NCBI GenBank assembly: GCA_026168455.1
Contig: CM047429.1
Location: 3,097,720-3,161,719, forward strand
DNA length: 64,000 bases
Direction: 5' to 3'
Source: Theocolax elegans
Lineage: Eukaryota; Arthropoda; Insecta; Hymenoptera; Cerocephalidae
A program made the position numbers and the translations under genes. The notes below the pieces were generated by a model. That model was not told the DNA's origin, searched no databases, and worked only from the letters and a program-made list of their open reading frames with translations. Positions 31,306 through 43,279 of this stretch are shown piece by piece (within the stretch, counting starts at the first letter, position 1; every line of letters begins with the position of its first letter).

Positions 31306-32532
31306 ATGGCAACGTCGCGCGGCTGCTTTGTGTGTGGCGCTCGTCTAACGCGAAAAGATTACACCGAGGTTTGTGTATTATGTAGTAATATCACGCACAC
31401 ACACTGCTTCAAGGTCGCGCCGAGCTCGACGGAACGCCGCTGTTGTGCGCTGGCCAAAGCTAAAGCGCTAGTTGCGGCTCCCATTAAAGCGAGGGCGCCA
31501 CCGCCTGGGTTGCCGCGACAAGCGAGCGCGACCTGCCGCACCGCGCCGTCAGCCACGCCTACTCGGCCCTCCTCCGTATCTAAGCGCGTGACCTCGCCTC
31601 CGTCGCCATCTTCGTCACAGGTTGCCAAGCAACTTCGTGGCGCCACGCCTCTGCCGCCCAATCAAGCGTCGCATGATATCGCAGTTGAAGTCGACGCAAT
31701 GGCGGGTGCTACACCACCGTGGATGGAGAGCTTCGCGCGCAATTTACAGGCGAACCTCCAGTTAAACATTGATAATTTGCGAAGCGACATAAAATCAGTG
31801 GTCGAGAAGGTTGACCGTGTGGAGGGGAAGCTGGACGAAGTGAAGGCGGATATTGTAGCTTTACATGCTCGCGTTGATCAGGTGGAGTCGGCTACGGAGG
31901 TGCGCTTTGGCAACTTAAATGAACGTTATTCCGAGTTAGAGCTGAGAATTGCTGCCATGGAGAAAAACGAACCTTCCGGCGGTGGTTTAGATGCGCCTTC
32001 ATGTGCCTTATCTCCTGACACTAAAGATACTTGTGAGATTCTGGCCACGGGTTTGCCCTTATCGACGTCCCTCTCTGACATTGGCATTGTCGACAAGGTG
32101 CTCGACACGATCATGCTACCACTAATGTCAAAACAGGTTGTCGACACTAGACCTTGGCTACCGCGATCCAGACCAGCTTCTGAGGGCGAAACATCGGCTC
32201 AACTGCACAGCCGAGGTTTAGTTTTTCGGTTATCGTCGGCCTCAGCTAGGGATCTGATTTTAGATAGAGCGCATTTGTTAAAGGGGCAGTCGGCGTCAAA
32301 GATCTTTGGGGATGGCGGAAATCATGTGTTATTTATTCGGCCGCTATGGCCCAAGCCTATATTTGACCTTTGGCAGGCGGCAATTTCAAAATGTAAAGAG
32401 TTAGGCTACGCGAGGCCTGTTGTCTATAATTTAAGTGTATTTGTACGAAAGGTGATGGATGGTCTACTCATGCGCGTGACTTCGGAGGCTGACATAAATA
32501 AACTTCCTCCGCTCTCGCCTCATACTAAATGA
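31306..32532 (+). CDS. LINE D ORF1: zinc-knuckle / coiled-coil protein, intact
   Basis: 408 aa. The zinc array is complete: CFVCGARLTRKDYTEVC, CVLC, THTHC, then RRCC, so a C4HC3-like set of ligands is kept. A Pro/Ala/Thr-rich linker follows with SKRVTSPPSPSSSQVAKQ. Then comes a coiled coil around residues 145-225 (NLRSDIKSVVEKVDRVEGKL, ALHARVDQVE). The C-terminal half has CEILATGLPLSTSL, VVDTRPWLPRS, RGLVFRLSSASARDLILD, LLKGQSASKIFGDGG, FIRPLWPK and YNLSVFVRKVMDG. It ends at TGA 32530-32532 in the context AAA-UGA-GAC-AGG, and the frame continues into ORF2. It is the only copy in the window in which the zinc ligands and the whole ORF1 are undamaged. Confidence 0.85.
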   Translation: MATSRGCFVCGARLTRKDYTEVCVLCSNITHTHCFKVAPSSTERRCCALAKAKALVAAPIKARAPPPGLPRQASATCRTAPSATPTRPSSVSKRVTSPPSPSSSQVAKQLRGATPLPPNQASHDIAVEVDAMAGATPPWMESFARNLQANLQLNIDNLRSDIKSVVEKVDRVEGKLDEVKADIVALHARVDQVESATEVRFGNLNERYSELELRIAAMEKNEPSGGGLDAPSCALSPDTKDTCEILATGLPLSTSLSDIGIVDKVLDTIMLPLMSKQVVDTRPWLPRSRPASEGETSAQLHSRGLVFRLSSASARDLILDRAHLLKGQSASKIFGDGGNHVLFIRPLWPKPIFDLWQAAISKCKELGYARPVVYNLSVFVRKVMDGLLMRVTSEADINKLPPLSPHTK

Positions 32533-35175
32533 GACAGGACTGGTCGGGTCGGGAACATTAAATCATCTAACACATTCACCATCTTCCATACTAATATTAA
32601 TTGTTTAAAAACTCATTTTTCATCTATCGAAGCAATTGTTTTTCCTGAATCCCACGATGTCATTGCCATCACGGAAATCTTCCTCACTGAAAGCGATTCT
32701 TCTGAAATTCTTCAGTTACCTGGTTATGCTCTTTATCGGTTAGATCGAGTAGGTAAGGAGGGTGGTGGTGTGGCGGCGTATGTTCGGAATGGGTTTGCTG
32801 TGAGCATCATAGCTTACTCCGATCCTGTCTTCTCTAACGCCCCCGAATTTCTTATATTGCGTGTAGTAAACAAAACGGTGGCGTTGGCGTTGGCAGTGGT
32901 GTATCGCAGACCTTCTGCTGCTTACCCTACGGAGTTCTTTGATGCTCTTGCTGACATTCTCCCCAACTATAAACATGTTATTATTACTGGTGATCTCAAC
33001 ATTGATATGTCATCATCTAACGCTGCAGCGAATATGTTGAGGGGGAGTATGACAGCTCTAGGCCTTTTCCTCATTCCATCAGAACCTACGCATCACGCGG
33101 TGACGTCGGCGGGATCATCTCATACTTGGTTGGATCTTTTCCCGGTTCGTGAACCAGTGCCTGATTTTGTTTATAATAAATCTATTTCTCCCTTTGTGGT
33201 GGGGCATGATGCCATTAGCATCTCCCTTATGATTAATAAAACGCAGGATCAAGTCAAGAGGTTCTGGGTTAGGGACTTGGAGAAGATCAACCTTCATCAT
33301 CTTGCTACCACCTTCACTTCATTTCTGGATCAATCATCACATAACGTCCTGGAAACTTCTCAGAAATATGGGTCTGGGCATGAAGTATAATCCTTCGCCA
33401 CTAAAATATTTTACAACTTGTCAACTCAATAGTTACTATGCTTCTGTATCAAATCATTCTTCACCGCTCACTATTCATTCATTCGCATCCATCATATCTA
33501 ACCTTTGTCATTTTCCATCGTCTCCCTCCTTCGATTTCCTACCTGTGTCAGCCAAAAAAGTTCAACGGACTATTGTTAGAGCCTCTTCTAAGGCGTCGGG
33601 CATCGACGGCATATCAGTCAATATGTTGAAACTGTTGGAACCGCAAATTATCCTGCCATTAACAGAACTTTTTAACGGGATACTCTCTGCCGGATGGTTC
33701 CCCGATTGCTGGAAGAGGGTCGTGCTGTTCCCGTTGGCGAAGTCGAGTAGGTTGGAATCGTGTTCGGACATAAGACCAATTGCTAAGCTTTGCGAGATCT
33801 CAAAGGTTTTGGAGAGATTAGTGCTTGATCAGCTGGTTGAGTACCTCGAATCTAATCATTTGTTAATCGACAGGCAAGCGGGCTTCAGAAAGGGCCATAG
33901 TACTCAATCAGCTCTTCTGGGGGTGTTGGATGACGTTAGAAGAGCTATTGACTCCAGAATGATTGCGATCCTAGTTTTATTTGATTTCTCCAAGGCCTTT
34001 GATACAGTCCCACACGATAAGCTCATCCGCAAGTTGGGTGACATCGGCTGTACAGACTTGGTACTTAACTGGTTTTACAGATACCTTATGGGTCGCAAGC
34101 AGGCCGTTGTGGACGAGGTTGGCATGTTATCTGATTGGCTGGAGGTGAATGCTGGTGTGCCTCAGGGCAGTGTTCTGGGTCCGATCTTATTTTCCATTTT
34201 CATTAATGATTTACCTAAGGTTTTAAAGTATAGCAATTATATGTTATTTGCCGATGATGCCCAGGTCTATCATTCGTTCTTTCCATCTGACTTCGACGTT
34301 GGTGTTCAACGCGTATCTCACGATGCGAACGCGATCGCAAACTGGGCATTAGAAAATGGCCTCTCACTGAATGTTAAAAAGACGAAGGTTATGATCCTGG
34401 GCAGTCAGGCTTTTATTTCGCGTATTAACCTGAGCACTGCCCCGAAGGTTAAACTAGGTAATGACTTGCTGGATTACGAGAATGTGGTAAAATCACTGGG
34501 GTTGCTGATCACCCCTACCCTCGACTGGTCTAAGCAGGTCATGTCAATCTCTAGGTGCGTCCACGGAGTTCTGAATTCTCTACGCTATTACAATAAATCA
34601 TTATCGATTAAGCTCCGCAAGAGTCTTGTTGAAACGCTTACTTTTCCCCATTTAGATTATGCGTGCGCAGTATATAATGATGTAGATCAAACTAAAAATA
34701 TAAAGCTTCAAAGATTGTTGAATGCTTGCGTTAGATTTGTGTGGGGCAACATAGCGAGACGTGAACACGTCACCCCGTTTAGAATCGGTTTAAAATGGCT
34801 GTCGATTGAGTCCAGACATTCATATCTCATCGGTTCCCTAGCATTTAATATCATTGCTCACAATTCACCTCATATCTAGCTAACCATTTTACCTTACTTA
34901 ATACCTCCGGCCAAAATCCCCGCTCTTCCTCTCGTTATCCTCCCAAATCGCTCATGTACCTTCCACCACGCACAGAAGCCTTAAATAAATCATTTATCAC
35001 CTCCACCCGCATTTTGAATCAGCTCCCTATCATCAATTTTAACCCATCATGCATCAACGACTTCAAAAATACATTACTTAATCATTTGTCTGGGCTCGAC
35101 CAAGCAGCCTGGTCCTCACGGGTAGTGTCTGAGGGCTTGTTGCCGAGGTCCATCCCTCACCTGGATGCTGCTTAA
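32533..35175 (+). pseudogene. LINE D ORF2: EN-RT with internal deletion and frameshift
   Basis: Same frame as ORF1. The EN is complete: TNINCLKTHF, ITEIFLTE, GKEGGGVAAYVR, VVYRRPSAAYP, TGDLNIDM, SHTWLDLFPV, VGHDAISI. Near 33340 about 115 residues that LINEs C and E have here are missing and the frame changes. The RT then runs open to 34879: [72 protein letters not shown] and the FADD at about 34248-34259. A one-base loss near 34871 shifts the C-terminus, which resumes at MYLPPRTEALN (34954) and ends at 35175. EN and RT are individually nearly complete but no longer joined. Confidence 0.85.
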
Positions 35176-35514
35176 TTGCGTTTTTAATTGCTTTCTAAAA
35201 TTGTTATAGCGCTTAGCATTTTAAGTTTTAAGTTTAATTTGTTCAGCCAATTTTATTGTTATACTCCAGCGATACCTGCAGAGAGCAGTTAATTTATTTA
35301 TTTATTGTTGTTTAGTTTTAAGTATTTATTTAATTAATTGTACATATTTTTTTTTCTAACTTATTTTATATTGTATTATATCTAGTCACTGCTCGTTTAT
35401 ATATTATCTCGCAGCTGCAATTTTACTGTTATCTTATTGATATCTTATTTTATATATTTCATTTATTGTTATTTTATTTTTATATCACTGTAATTTCATG
35501 CTAATAGTGCTTAC

Positions 35515-35528
35515 GGGGTATTTACCCC
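35515..35528 (+). promoter_or_regulatory. Conserved LINE 3'-terminal hairpin (D)
   Basis: GGGGT-ATTT-ACCCC, preceded by GCTTAC and followed by AAATAAAAG and the (AATC)n tail. The loop differs from other copies while the stem is kept. Confidence 0.7.
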
Positions 35529-35567
35529 AAAAAGCCAAAATAAAAGTTCAATCAATCAATTAATCAA

Positions 35568-35592
35568 TCTCTCTCTTTCATTCTCTCTCTCA
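35568..35592 (+). repeat. (TC)n between LINE D and LINE G
   Basis: Short TC tract. LINE G starts within its endonuclease coding region just to the right, so its 5' end is truncated. Confidence 0.85.
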
Positions 35593-35609
35593 CCCGCTCG
35601 ACTCATCAA

Positions 35610-38357
35610 ACATTTTTAATCTCCAATTCTATTCCTTTCATAGACTCGATCGCGTCGGGCGGGGCGGGGGAGGTGTTGGTGTGTATGTTCGTGGTGGCTC
35701 ACTCCGACCCGGTCTTTAGCAATACGCCGGAATATCTCATGCTGGATGTCTCGTGCACGCGTTTTAAGTTTCTTTTGTGCGCTGTTTACAGGCGCCCGGG
35801 AGCCGCCCAGCCTTCAGTCCTTTTCGACACGTTATCGAGAACATTCCATCATACGAACATGTTATAATAACGGGTGATTTTAATTACAACTTTCAAAGAT
35901 CTTGCTCACGTGCCGAGTACACGCGGGCGCGTTTAGCGGAGTTGGATTTGAAGCTCGTGCCATCGGAGGCCACGCATCATGCGCACTGCATTGATCACAT
36001 GTCTCATACGTGGTTGGATTTGTTCATTGTGCGCGACGATCTCTCCGATTTTAATTACGTGAAATCCGATACGCCATTTTTGGCTGATTCGGGGCACGAC
36101 TCTATAACGCTTCGTGTCAACCTTTCGAGACCTCGGGCCGTAGAACGCCGATACGAGTCACGGATATTGGAACGGGTTGATCGGGCGCTTGTTGCACGGA
36201 CAATGGGATCAACGTTTGCCGACTTTCGACATTTTCTGCCGCCTACTTCAGACACAGTGACCGGAGCCTTGCGGCTCGCCGCTCATGCTGATGTTGAGAT
36301 GATGGCTGCTGATTTTACAAATGCGTTGACAGCTGCTTTTGATCTAGTTGCGCCGATTAATTCCATTGTAGTTGGCCCCAAGCGAAGGCCATGGATCACG
36401 CTGCGTATAATGCGTATTATTAGAGAGAGGAGACGAGCATATAGAACTGCTAGACGCACGGGCGATCCCCGCGACTTTCGGCATTATAGGCTTCTCCGAA
36501 ATCGTGCATCGAACGCGTTGAAAACAATGAGATTTTATACTATTAATCGTAAACTTGAGGCCTCGTCTGACCCGCGCTCGCGCTGGCGTGTTCTCAGGGT
36601 CTATGGCGTGTCGGGACGCGTGATACCTTCACCTGAATTGCTGTTCAGCCTTGATGAGCTGAACGATCACTATGCCGCTGTGTCACGTGCGTCGCCCCTG
36701 CTTTCGTATCACGTTTTGGCGGACATTGTTACGTTTGCGCCCTATTGCGTGGAATCTCGGTTCGATTTCGGGCCTGTGTCGGTTGCTCAAATCAGTGGGG
36801 CCCTGGGGCGGGCGACCTCGCGGGCGATGGGATTGGACGGTGTCTCAGTCCAGATGCTCAAGCTTGCGGGCTCGGCCGTCCTTGGGCATCTCGCTGACCT
36901 CTTTGATGCCTCGCTCCAGCTGGGTTTTTTCCATCCGGGTGGAAGATGGCGCTTCTTCGCCCCTTGGCTAAGTCTGCCACATGTAATGCTGTAACTGATA
37001 CAAGACCTATAGTCCAGCTGAGCGAGGTGTCGAAGCTGCTGGAGAGAGTGGTTCATGCCCAATTAATGGGCTATCTCGAGGCAAACGGGTTGCTTTCGCC
37101 GCGCCAGGCGGATTTTCGCTGCGGGCACAGCACGCAATCGGCTATGCTCGGGATTCTGGAGGACGTGCGGTGGGGAATTGACCGGCGTATGGTCACTATA
37201 TTGGTATTGTTTGATTTCTCGAAGGCTTTTGACACGGTCCCCCACGGCTTGCTCCTTTGGAAGCTGCGAGCACTTGGGTGTCAGGACCGCGTGATCGAGT
37301 GGTTCTTTCATTACCTGGGGGGCCGCACGCAGGCGGTGGTGTGCGACCGGGGTCGGCCGTTCACGCGGGCGTCCCTCAGGGCAGCGTCCTTGGACCGCTT
37401 CTTTTTTCTATCTTCATTAAAGACCTGCCTGAGGTCCTCCAGTGTTCGCGCTGCATGATATTCGCCGATGACACCCAGTAATACCACTCTTTTCTACCGG
37501 CCGATTTTAAACGGGCCATCGAGTATATTTCGCGAGACGCCAGTGCGGTGGCCGACTGGGCAACCAGAAATGGACTTGCTCTAAATTTAAGTAAGACTAA
37601 GGTAATTCTATTAGGCAGTCAACAGTATGTAAGTCGATTTGACACTGAAACAATGACGAAATTAAATGTAAACGGTGTGCTGCTACCGTACGAGCGTGTC
37701 GTCAAGTCGTTGGGGTTGTCCATTTATCAGAGGGTTTACGGGGTTTTGCATACCTTGAGATTCTTCAAGCGTGCCCTCTCTAGAGACTCACGCAAGGCGT
37801 TGGTCGAGAGTCTGGTGTGGCCCCACCTCGATTATATGAGCGCAGCCTACAATGATGTGGACCGTACGCGTGATCTTAAACTGCAGCGCTTGCTCAACTC
37901 GTGTGTTCGGTTCGTCTGGGGCAATATCCCTAGGATGGCGCATGTGACGCCCTACAGAATCGAGATGGGGTGGCTCTCGGTCGGTCTCAGAAGAAAGTAT
38001 CTCATTGCATCATTGGCATACAAAATCCTCGCCACTTCTTCACCCTCTTATCTCCACCAGCATTTTTCTCTTACCAGCTCTTCTCTTACCAGCTCTGGCC
38101 TTGAATCCCGCTCTTCATCACGTTTTCCTTCTCGCCCTCTTACCTACCGCCCACCTTGCACTGAGGCTCTAAATTCATCTTTTTTTATCACAGCTTCCAA
38201 AATCATAAATGACCTCCATATACAGCACTTTGACCTCGCGCATTTCCGCTCATTTCAGTCTCATCTTCACGACTTTTTATCTCAAGCCGATCGTACTGCC
38301 TGGGCTCGACGCGTTGTCGAGGAGGGTATCGTGGTGTCGCCGGTCCGGTCGTTGTAG
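35610..38357 (+). pseudogene. LINE G ORF2: EN-RT with several frameshifts
   Basis: EN motifs: VFSNTPEYLM, VYRRPGAAQPS, then in another frame ITGDFNYNF, SHTWLDLFIV, SGHDSITLRV. RT motifs: AMGLDGVSVQMLK, then after a frameshift near 36935 [35 protein letters not shown], and after another near 37350 [21 protein letters not shown] with FADD at about 37463-37474, followed closely by a TAA at 37479. The C-terminus from 37548 lacks the segment that follows KSLGL in the other copies (about 13 residues). It ends at 38357. Frameshifts number at least three, so it is dead. Confidence 0.85.
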
Positions 38358-38595
38358 GCTCTGTTCGTTGGCCCTGATTGTATATTGTATATTGTATGTC
38401 TATGCTGATTAATTTATGCTTCTCGTCCGTGCCTAGATAGATGGCTGTACTTTATATATATATTTTGTACATTTTAGTTTTAAGTTTTCACTCGAATTGT
38501 AAAATTATCCAAGCTGTTATCCAAGCTTTGGCGTAGTATTAAGTGATAAGTCTAAGATATGTATTTTTGTTGTATTTGCCATTTAGTGCTACTTT

Positions 38596-38609
38596 GGGGG
38601 TTCACCCCC
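38596..38609 (+). promoter_or_regulatory. Conserved LINE 3'-terminal hairpin (G)
   Basis: GGGGG-TTCA-CCCCC just before CAATAAAATATT and the (ATCA)n tail. Stem sequence differs from the C/D version but pairing is kept. Confidence 0.7.
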
Positions 38610-38640
38610 GTAGCCCAATAAAATATTATCAATCAATCAA

Positions 38641-38902
38641 TCTCTACCTCTCATTCTCTCCCTCACGCTCTCTCTCTATTTCTCTTTCTCTCTCTCTACC
38701 TCTCACTCTCTCTCACTCTCTCTCTCTCTATTTCTCTTTCTTTCCCTCTCTCTTTCTCTCATTCACTCTCGCATTCTCTCTCTCTCTCACTCACACAGAC
38801 TCTCATTCTTACTCATTCTCACTCTCGCATTATAACACTCTCCCCCTCATTCTCTCTCTCTATCCCTCATTCTCTCTCTCATTCTCTCCCTCACACTCTC
38901 TC
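38641..38902 (+). repeat. (TC)n-rich array after LINE G
   Basis: About 260 bp of interrupted TC repeats with TCATTCTC and CACTCTC variants. Its long open frame is just low-complexity Leu/Ser repeat and is not a gene. Confidence 0.9.
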
Positions 38903-39021
38903 GCAAGTCGGACGGACGGACATTATAATTTATCGTTTTTTTTAATATCATTTAGTAATTATAATAATAATTTTTTTGTCAGTAATATGAAGCATTAACT
39001 TATGTAACACATATTTATCAT

Positions 39022-39290
39022 AAAATAGATATGTTTTAAGTATTTTTCGCATGACTTGGGAAGTTTTTACAAAATCGCTCAAAAAGATAACTTTAATATA
39101 ATGTAGATAGATGTAGATTTAATATTGTTGTAGGTCAAACGCAGAGAGCAATAGATAATGAATTCAAATTATAGTTTTGAAATATAGATGTTTATTTTAT
39201 CATCACGCAGAACTTGTTTTAAAAGAAAGTTATTCTATCTTGGTGAATAAATCACACTTTTAATTAGATGGCTAACTCACTTTCACTGAC
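39022..39290 (+). repeat. ~265-bp repeat, copy 1 (copy 2 at 49.1 kb)
   Basis: Nearly identical to 49128-49386, including TTTTTCGCATGACTTGGGAAG, GTCAAACGCAGAGAGCAATA and TTTAATTAGATGG, and in both places followed by CTTTCACTGACTCACTCTC and a (TC)n tract. It has no coding capacity. It could be an older element whose end abuts TC, or a duplicated target region. Confidence 0.85.
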
Positions 39291-39382
39291 TCACTCTCTC
39301 TCATTCTCACTATCTCTCTCTCTCTCTCTCTCTCATTCTCTCTCACTCTCTCTGTAAGTCATTCTTACTCACGCTCTCTCTC
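39291..39382 (+). repeat. (TC)n tract
   Basis: Interrupted TC/CATTC repeats following the 265-bp repeat. It is followed by a piece of LINE 3'UTR. Confidence 0.9.
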
Positions 39383-39504
39383 TTTATATTTTATATTTTA
39401 TTCTATATTTTATATTGTTATTGTTATGTATACTTTACTGATTTTATTGTTGTTATTGATACTTATTTATTCAGTTATCTATTTATATCGTCGCCTTAGT
39501 GCAA
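39383..39504 (+). mobile_element. LINE 3'UTR fragment, interrupted
   Basis: TTATATTTTATATTTTATTC through TTATTTATTCAGTTATCTATTTATAT matches the 3'UTR-only copy J at 55.09-55.19 kb almost base for base, with (TC)n on the left as in J. The match stops at about 39490, where the minisatellite begins, so the hairpin and tail are missing. Confidence 0.75.
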
Positions 39505-39778
39505 GAAGGTTCCAATTCAAATTTTTCTTCAAAAAGGGTCCAATTCAAATTTTGTATTCAAAAAGGTTCCAATTCAAATTTTCGTTTCAAAAAGGTTCCA
39601 ATTCAAATTTTCGTTTCAAAAAGGTTCCAATTCAAATTTTCGTTTCAAAAAGGTTCCAATTCAAATTTTTGTTTCAAAAAGGTTCCAATTCAAATGTTTA
39701 TTTCAAAAAGGTTCCAATTCAAATGTTTATTTCAAAAAGATTCCAATTCAAATGTTTCTTCAAGAAAGTTCCAATTAA
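39505..39778 (+). repeat. 29-bp minisatellite, about ten copies
   Basis: GGTTCCAATTCAAAT recurs every 29 bp (39565, 39594, 39623, 39652, 39681, 39710 and flanking copies). Since 29 is not a multiple of three and the unit has no stop in any frame, all frames read a repeated FKKVPIQ / KRFQFKF / KGSNSN peptide. The two apparent ORFs are artefacts of this. Units diverge gradually left to right (TTTTCG to TGTTTA), a typical sign of local expansion. Confidence 0.9.
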
Positions 39779-39779
39779 A

Positions 39780-40987
39780 TAGTTAACTTTGTTTCACTAA
39801 AAATCGTGACAGCACCTTATTCTCTAAAAATTTTTATCACCTAATACCTTTTCAATAACTCTCGGCATTTCTTATTAGAAAATTTTTATCTAAATATTTT
39901 CGCGGTTTCGTAAGATAATTTTTGCTGAAGAATTATATCGTTGTATTTAAGAAGACTAGCACGTTTACATTTAATAAAGCATTCAGATGGGCTGGTCTTC
40001 GTAAATCACGACGATATAAAAAAATGAAAATAATTTTTACTTCCGTATGAAAATATACTGTTTATTATTTAAATTTATTATTGTTAATAATATAAGTAAT
40101 TAAAAAATTCTCGTCTTAGACAAGAATGTAGATTAGACTGGAAAATATAATCTAATATTTAAAATTCAATTAATACATTATTCGTCGAATCGTTAATACT
40201 GTAACTGTATAGTTCGAATTTACGCCCATTTATACCAATAAATATATCTTCACTGCCTATACGATTAAAATAACTTTATTGGCTTCGTAACAAATACATA
40301 TTCCCAATTGCCTATACGAATACGAATATCCATCCATAATATCCATCCATAAAATTACGACGTGCGTAGCGCGCTTTATCCACTATTCCACTAGTACTAT
40401 TAATACACTGCGAGACTTTTTCTCTGTAAAAGACAGTGCACATACAGTTTCAATATTTGAAACCAGAAGAATATATCAGAATTCTAATGCACTGCTAGAT
40501 ACTCTTAGTGGTACATGAGTTTCTTGATTGCATTAAAATTTTGTACGAACATTACCTCCAGCAATTATAACTATTGGACATACTTAAATACTAAATTACA
40601 AATGCTTTAGAGTATATTTAGAGAATTTGTAATTTAGAATTTTATTAAGAGTTTAACATGATATTACCATGACAATGTATGATTTTTACCATCAGTTTCA
40701 ATATTTGAAAATAAAGGAATATATGAAAATTCTAATGCATTGCTATCACTCCCAGTCCTACAAGAGATTCTTGATTGAATTACTATTTTGCACAAACATT
40801 TTGCAAATTAAATGTAATAACTTTAATAAAAATAATGGAAGAAAAAGTTGAAAATATTAATACTGTATTATATTTTTGGCATGGCTTATTATGATTCAAT
40901 ATTTATATAATTAATAATAGTATTGATTAAACATTTTGTTTGTATTAATTATAAATCGCTTAAGCTATAATACGTATAAGAGAATTT
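39780..40987. other. AT-rich DNA, no gene
   Basis: No supported gene. A phrase around CAGTTTCAATATTTGAAA with a following ATTCTAATGCA(C/T)TGCTA occurs twice, near 40445 and 40694, so there is a weak ~250-bp tandem repeat. The 60-codon frame at 40669 lies in the second copy and has no recognisable features. Confidence 0.5.
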
Positions 40988-42012
40988 TATTTATATTTCT
41001 ATCAGCTTAAGGAGGTGGTACATCTGATTGGCTACCGACGGAGCAAAAAACTTTTTGGGCGATACATTTTTGGGCCTTACAAATTTGGACCTTACATTTT
41101 TGGGCCTTATAAATTTTGGGCCTTACATTTTGGGCCTTATAATTTTGGGCCTTACATTTTTGGGCTTATAGTTTTTTTAAACAAATAGATATCAACTACT
41201 ATGTCGATATTATTACCAGAAATTATCTTAATAACAATAATTAAAATACATTTGATTACGTAATTAAAAATTAATAAAATTTCAACACTGGAAGATACAA
41301 TAAATCAAATTAATTTTTATTGTTTATTTTACAAACTTATTTTTGCAAAAATTTCAAATTACAATTATTATGTTACAATTGTAGTCTATTGCACTTGTTA
41401 TTTCATAAGATATATTTTTTTCAATATATCGTTTTTTATTGTTTATATAATTTAATAAATTCAGCAAGTATCATCGAAATCATCTTTAATAGAAAAATTT
41501 ATATTTCTATCAGCTTAAGGAGGTGGTACATCTGATTGGCTACCGACGGAGCAAAAAACTTTTTGGGCGATACATTTTTGGGCCTTACAAATTTGGACCT
41601 TACATTTTTGGGCCTTATAAATTTTGGGCCTTACATTTTTGGGCCTTATAAATTTTGGGCCTTACATTTTTGGGCCTTATAGTTTTTTTAAACAAATAGA
41701 TATCAACTACTATGTCGATATTATTACCAGAAAATTATCTTAATAACAATAATTAAAATAACATTTGATTACGTAATTAAAATTAATAAAATTTCAACAC
41801 TGGAAGATACAATAAATCAAATTAATTTTTATTGTTTATTTTACAAACTTATTTTTGCAAAAATTTCAAATTACAATTATTATGTTACAATTGTAGTCTA
41901 TTCACTTGTATATTTCATAAGATATATTTTTTTCAATATATCGTTTTTATTGTTTATATAATTTATAAATTCAGCAAGTATTCATCGAAATCATCTTTAA
42001 TAGAAAAATTAA
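40988..42012 (+). repeat. 510-bp tandem duplication containing GGGCCTTA repeats
   Basis: Copy 1 (40988-41497) and copy 2 (41498-42012) are aligned from TTTATATTTCTATCAG to TTTAATAGAAAAAT. By eye, all of about eleven differences are single-base insertions or deletions, and no substitution was found. Each copy starts with a short array of ACATTTTTGGGCCTTA-type units of about 17 bp. The short open frames in both copies are the same AT-rich stretch and are not genes. Confidence 0.88.
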
Positions 42013-42429
42013 ATTATATCATTAAATATTAAATGTATAATTAATTAAACATTAGATAAAATATTCAAATAAATATTACTGTTTTTAAAATGCCATTTAG
42101 AAGATTTATATCCAATATGCATATTGTCACATATTATTGATATTATATATGTTATATCTGTAACATAAACATTTTTATTATTAATTATAAATAAATTGAC
42201 AAAGTCAGAACTATACCTTTTAACTTAATCATTAAGAAATACTACTGCATTTTTGATTATTTCGATAGTCTTAATAAACTAATCAGGATACTGAAATACA
42301 AAAAGACTTATTATATTTCAAACAATAATAATTTAAAATGAAAATTAGATAATTTTATAATATACCTTGTGACTTTAATCGTATGGAATGCCATTAGGAA
42401 TATAATATTTTATTGATATAATATTAATT

Positions 42430-42920
42430 GGAATGCTGCTGCCGTTTGTTATTTTTATTCAGCGCTGCATTCATTGGAATGCTGCTGCCCATTGTTTCTT
42501 TTATTCAGCGCTGCATTTATTGGAATTATGAGTGTCAAACTACTAGCAAAGAATTTGTGCAAATATTGGCCTATTAGATGGAAAGTTTGGCCCTCTTTGT
42601 GTAAAGGTTGGCCCAGATTCTTTAAATGTTGGCCCATTTACAGAAAAGATTATTACAACATATTATTTACAACATATTATTATTGCAATATTAAATATTA
42701 TCAACGCAATTAAGTGCGCCTTAATTTAAGAAATTGCATGTGAAAAACAATTTTTTACTGGTTGAAAAATTTATTCCATAATCAATACAAAATGTTCCTA
42801 AATTGGCCAAAAGTGGGCTAAAGTTTGCCAAAACTGGAAAAATGTTCCAAATATTTCAATGTTGGTAAACATCGGCCCAGTTTTGGCGCAAGTTGGCCCA
42901 CTTTTAGCATACTTTGAAGC
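42430..42920 (+). repeat. 48-bp duplication and degenerate TTGGCCC repeats
   Basis: GGAATGCTGCTGCC followed by TTTATTCAGCGCTGCATT occurs twice, starting at about 42430 and 42477. Then TTGGCC(C) recurs irregularly every ~20 bp to about 42640 and again from 42790 to 42900 in both orientations. The composition recalls the GGGCC units at 41 kb. The small frames on both strands reflect the repeats. Confidence 0.65.
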
Positions 42921-43279
42921 ATTATCATCGAAAATGTATTTCCACTAGGGTATGTATAATATTAGTATTTATAAAATATTAAATTTATATTAACTATATT
43001 TCATTCATTACATGGAAGCTACTTTCTTATAAACACTGTTTTCTAATAATTTATATTTTATTTTTTTCAGCTTTACAAAAAAATATTAATAAAAAATTTA
43101 AAATAATCGTTTAGAAAAATAAAAAAAATTATAATTATTATTAAACAATTGAAACAAATTATTAATATTATTTTTATAATTGTGAATCATTTTGTAAAAT
43201 AAACCATTTTTATAATGGGTTTGACGGAAATAAAAATATTAGTTGTAAAACGATTGAACCATATAGCGACGATGCTTCT

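Larger units (their letters stand above)
30990..35567 (+). mobile_element. LINE D: full-ended copy with a deletion in ORF2
   Basis: Starts GGGGAGTACAAAG after (TC)n. ORF1 is intact. ORF2 has lost about 340 bp between EN and RT and one base near the C-terminus. It ends with the 3' hairpin, AAATAAAAG and an ATCA tail before (TC)n. The ORF1 N-terminus (MATSRGCFVC) and the 5' region (GGAGGTTA before ORF1) pair it with LINE E as one subfamily, distinct from B/C. Confidence 0.85.
35593..38640 (+). mobile_element. LINE G: 5'-truncated, GC-rich copy
   Basis: About 3.0 kb, lacking the 5'UTR and ORF1 and beginning inside the endonuclease. The coding part is clearly more GC-rich, with G/C third positions, than LINEs C, D and E, so it belongs to a different subfamily or arrived from a different base-composition background. 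It ends with the 3' hairpin, CAATAAAAT, (ATCA)n and (TC)n. Confidence 0.85.

Noticed and set aside
39426..39786. Two overlapping frames encoding FKKVPIQ-type repeats
   Set aside because: Produced by a 29-bp minisatellite with no stop in any frame; both frames read the same DNA.
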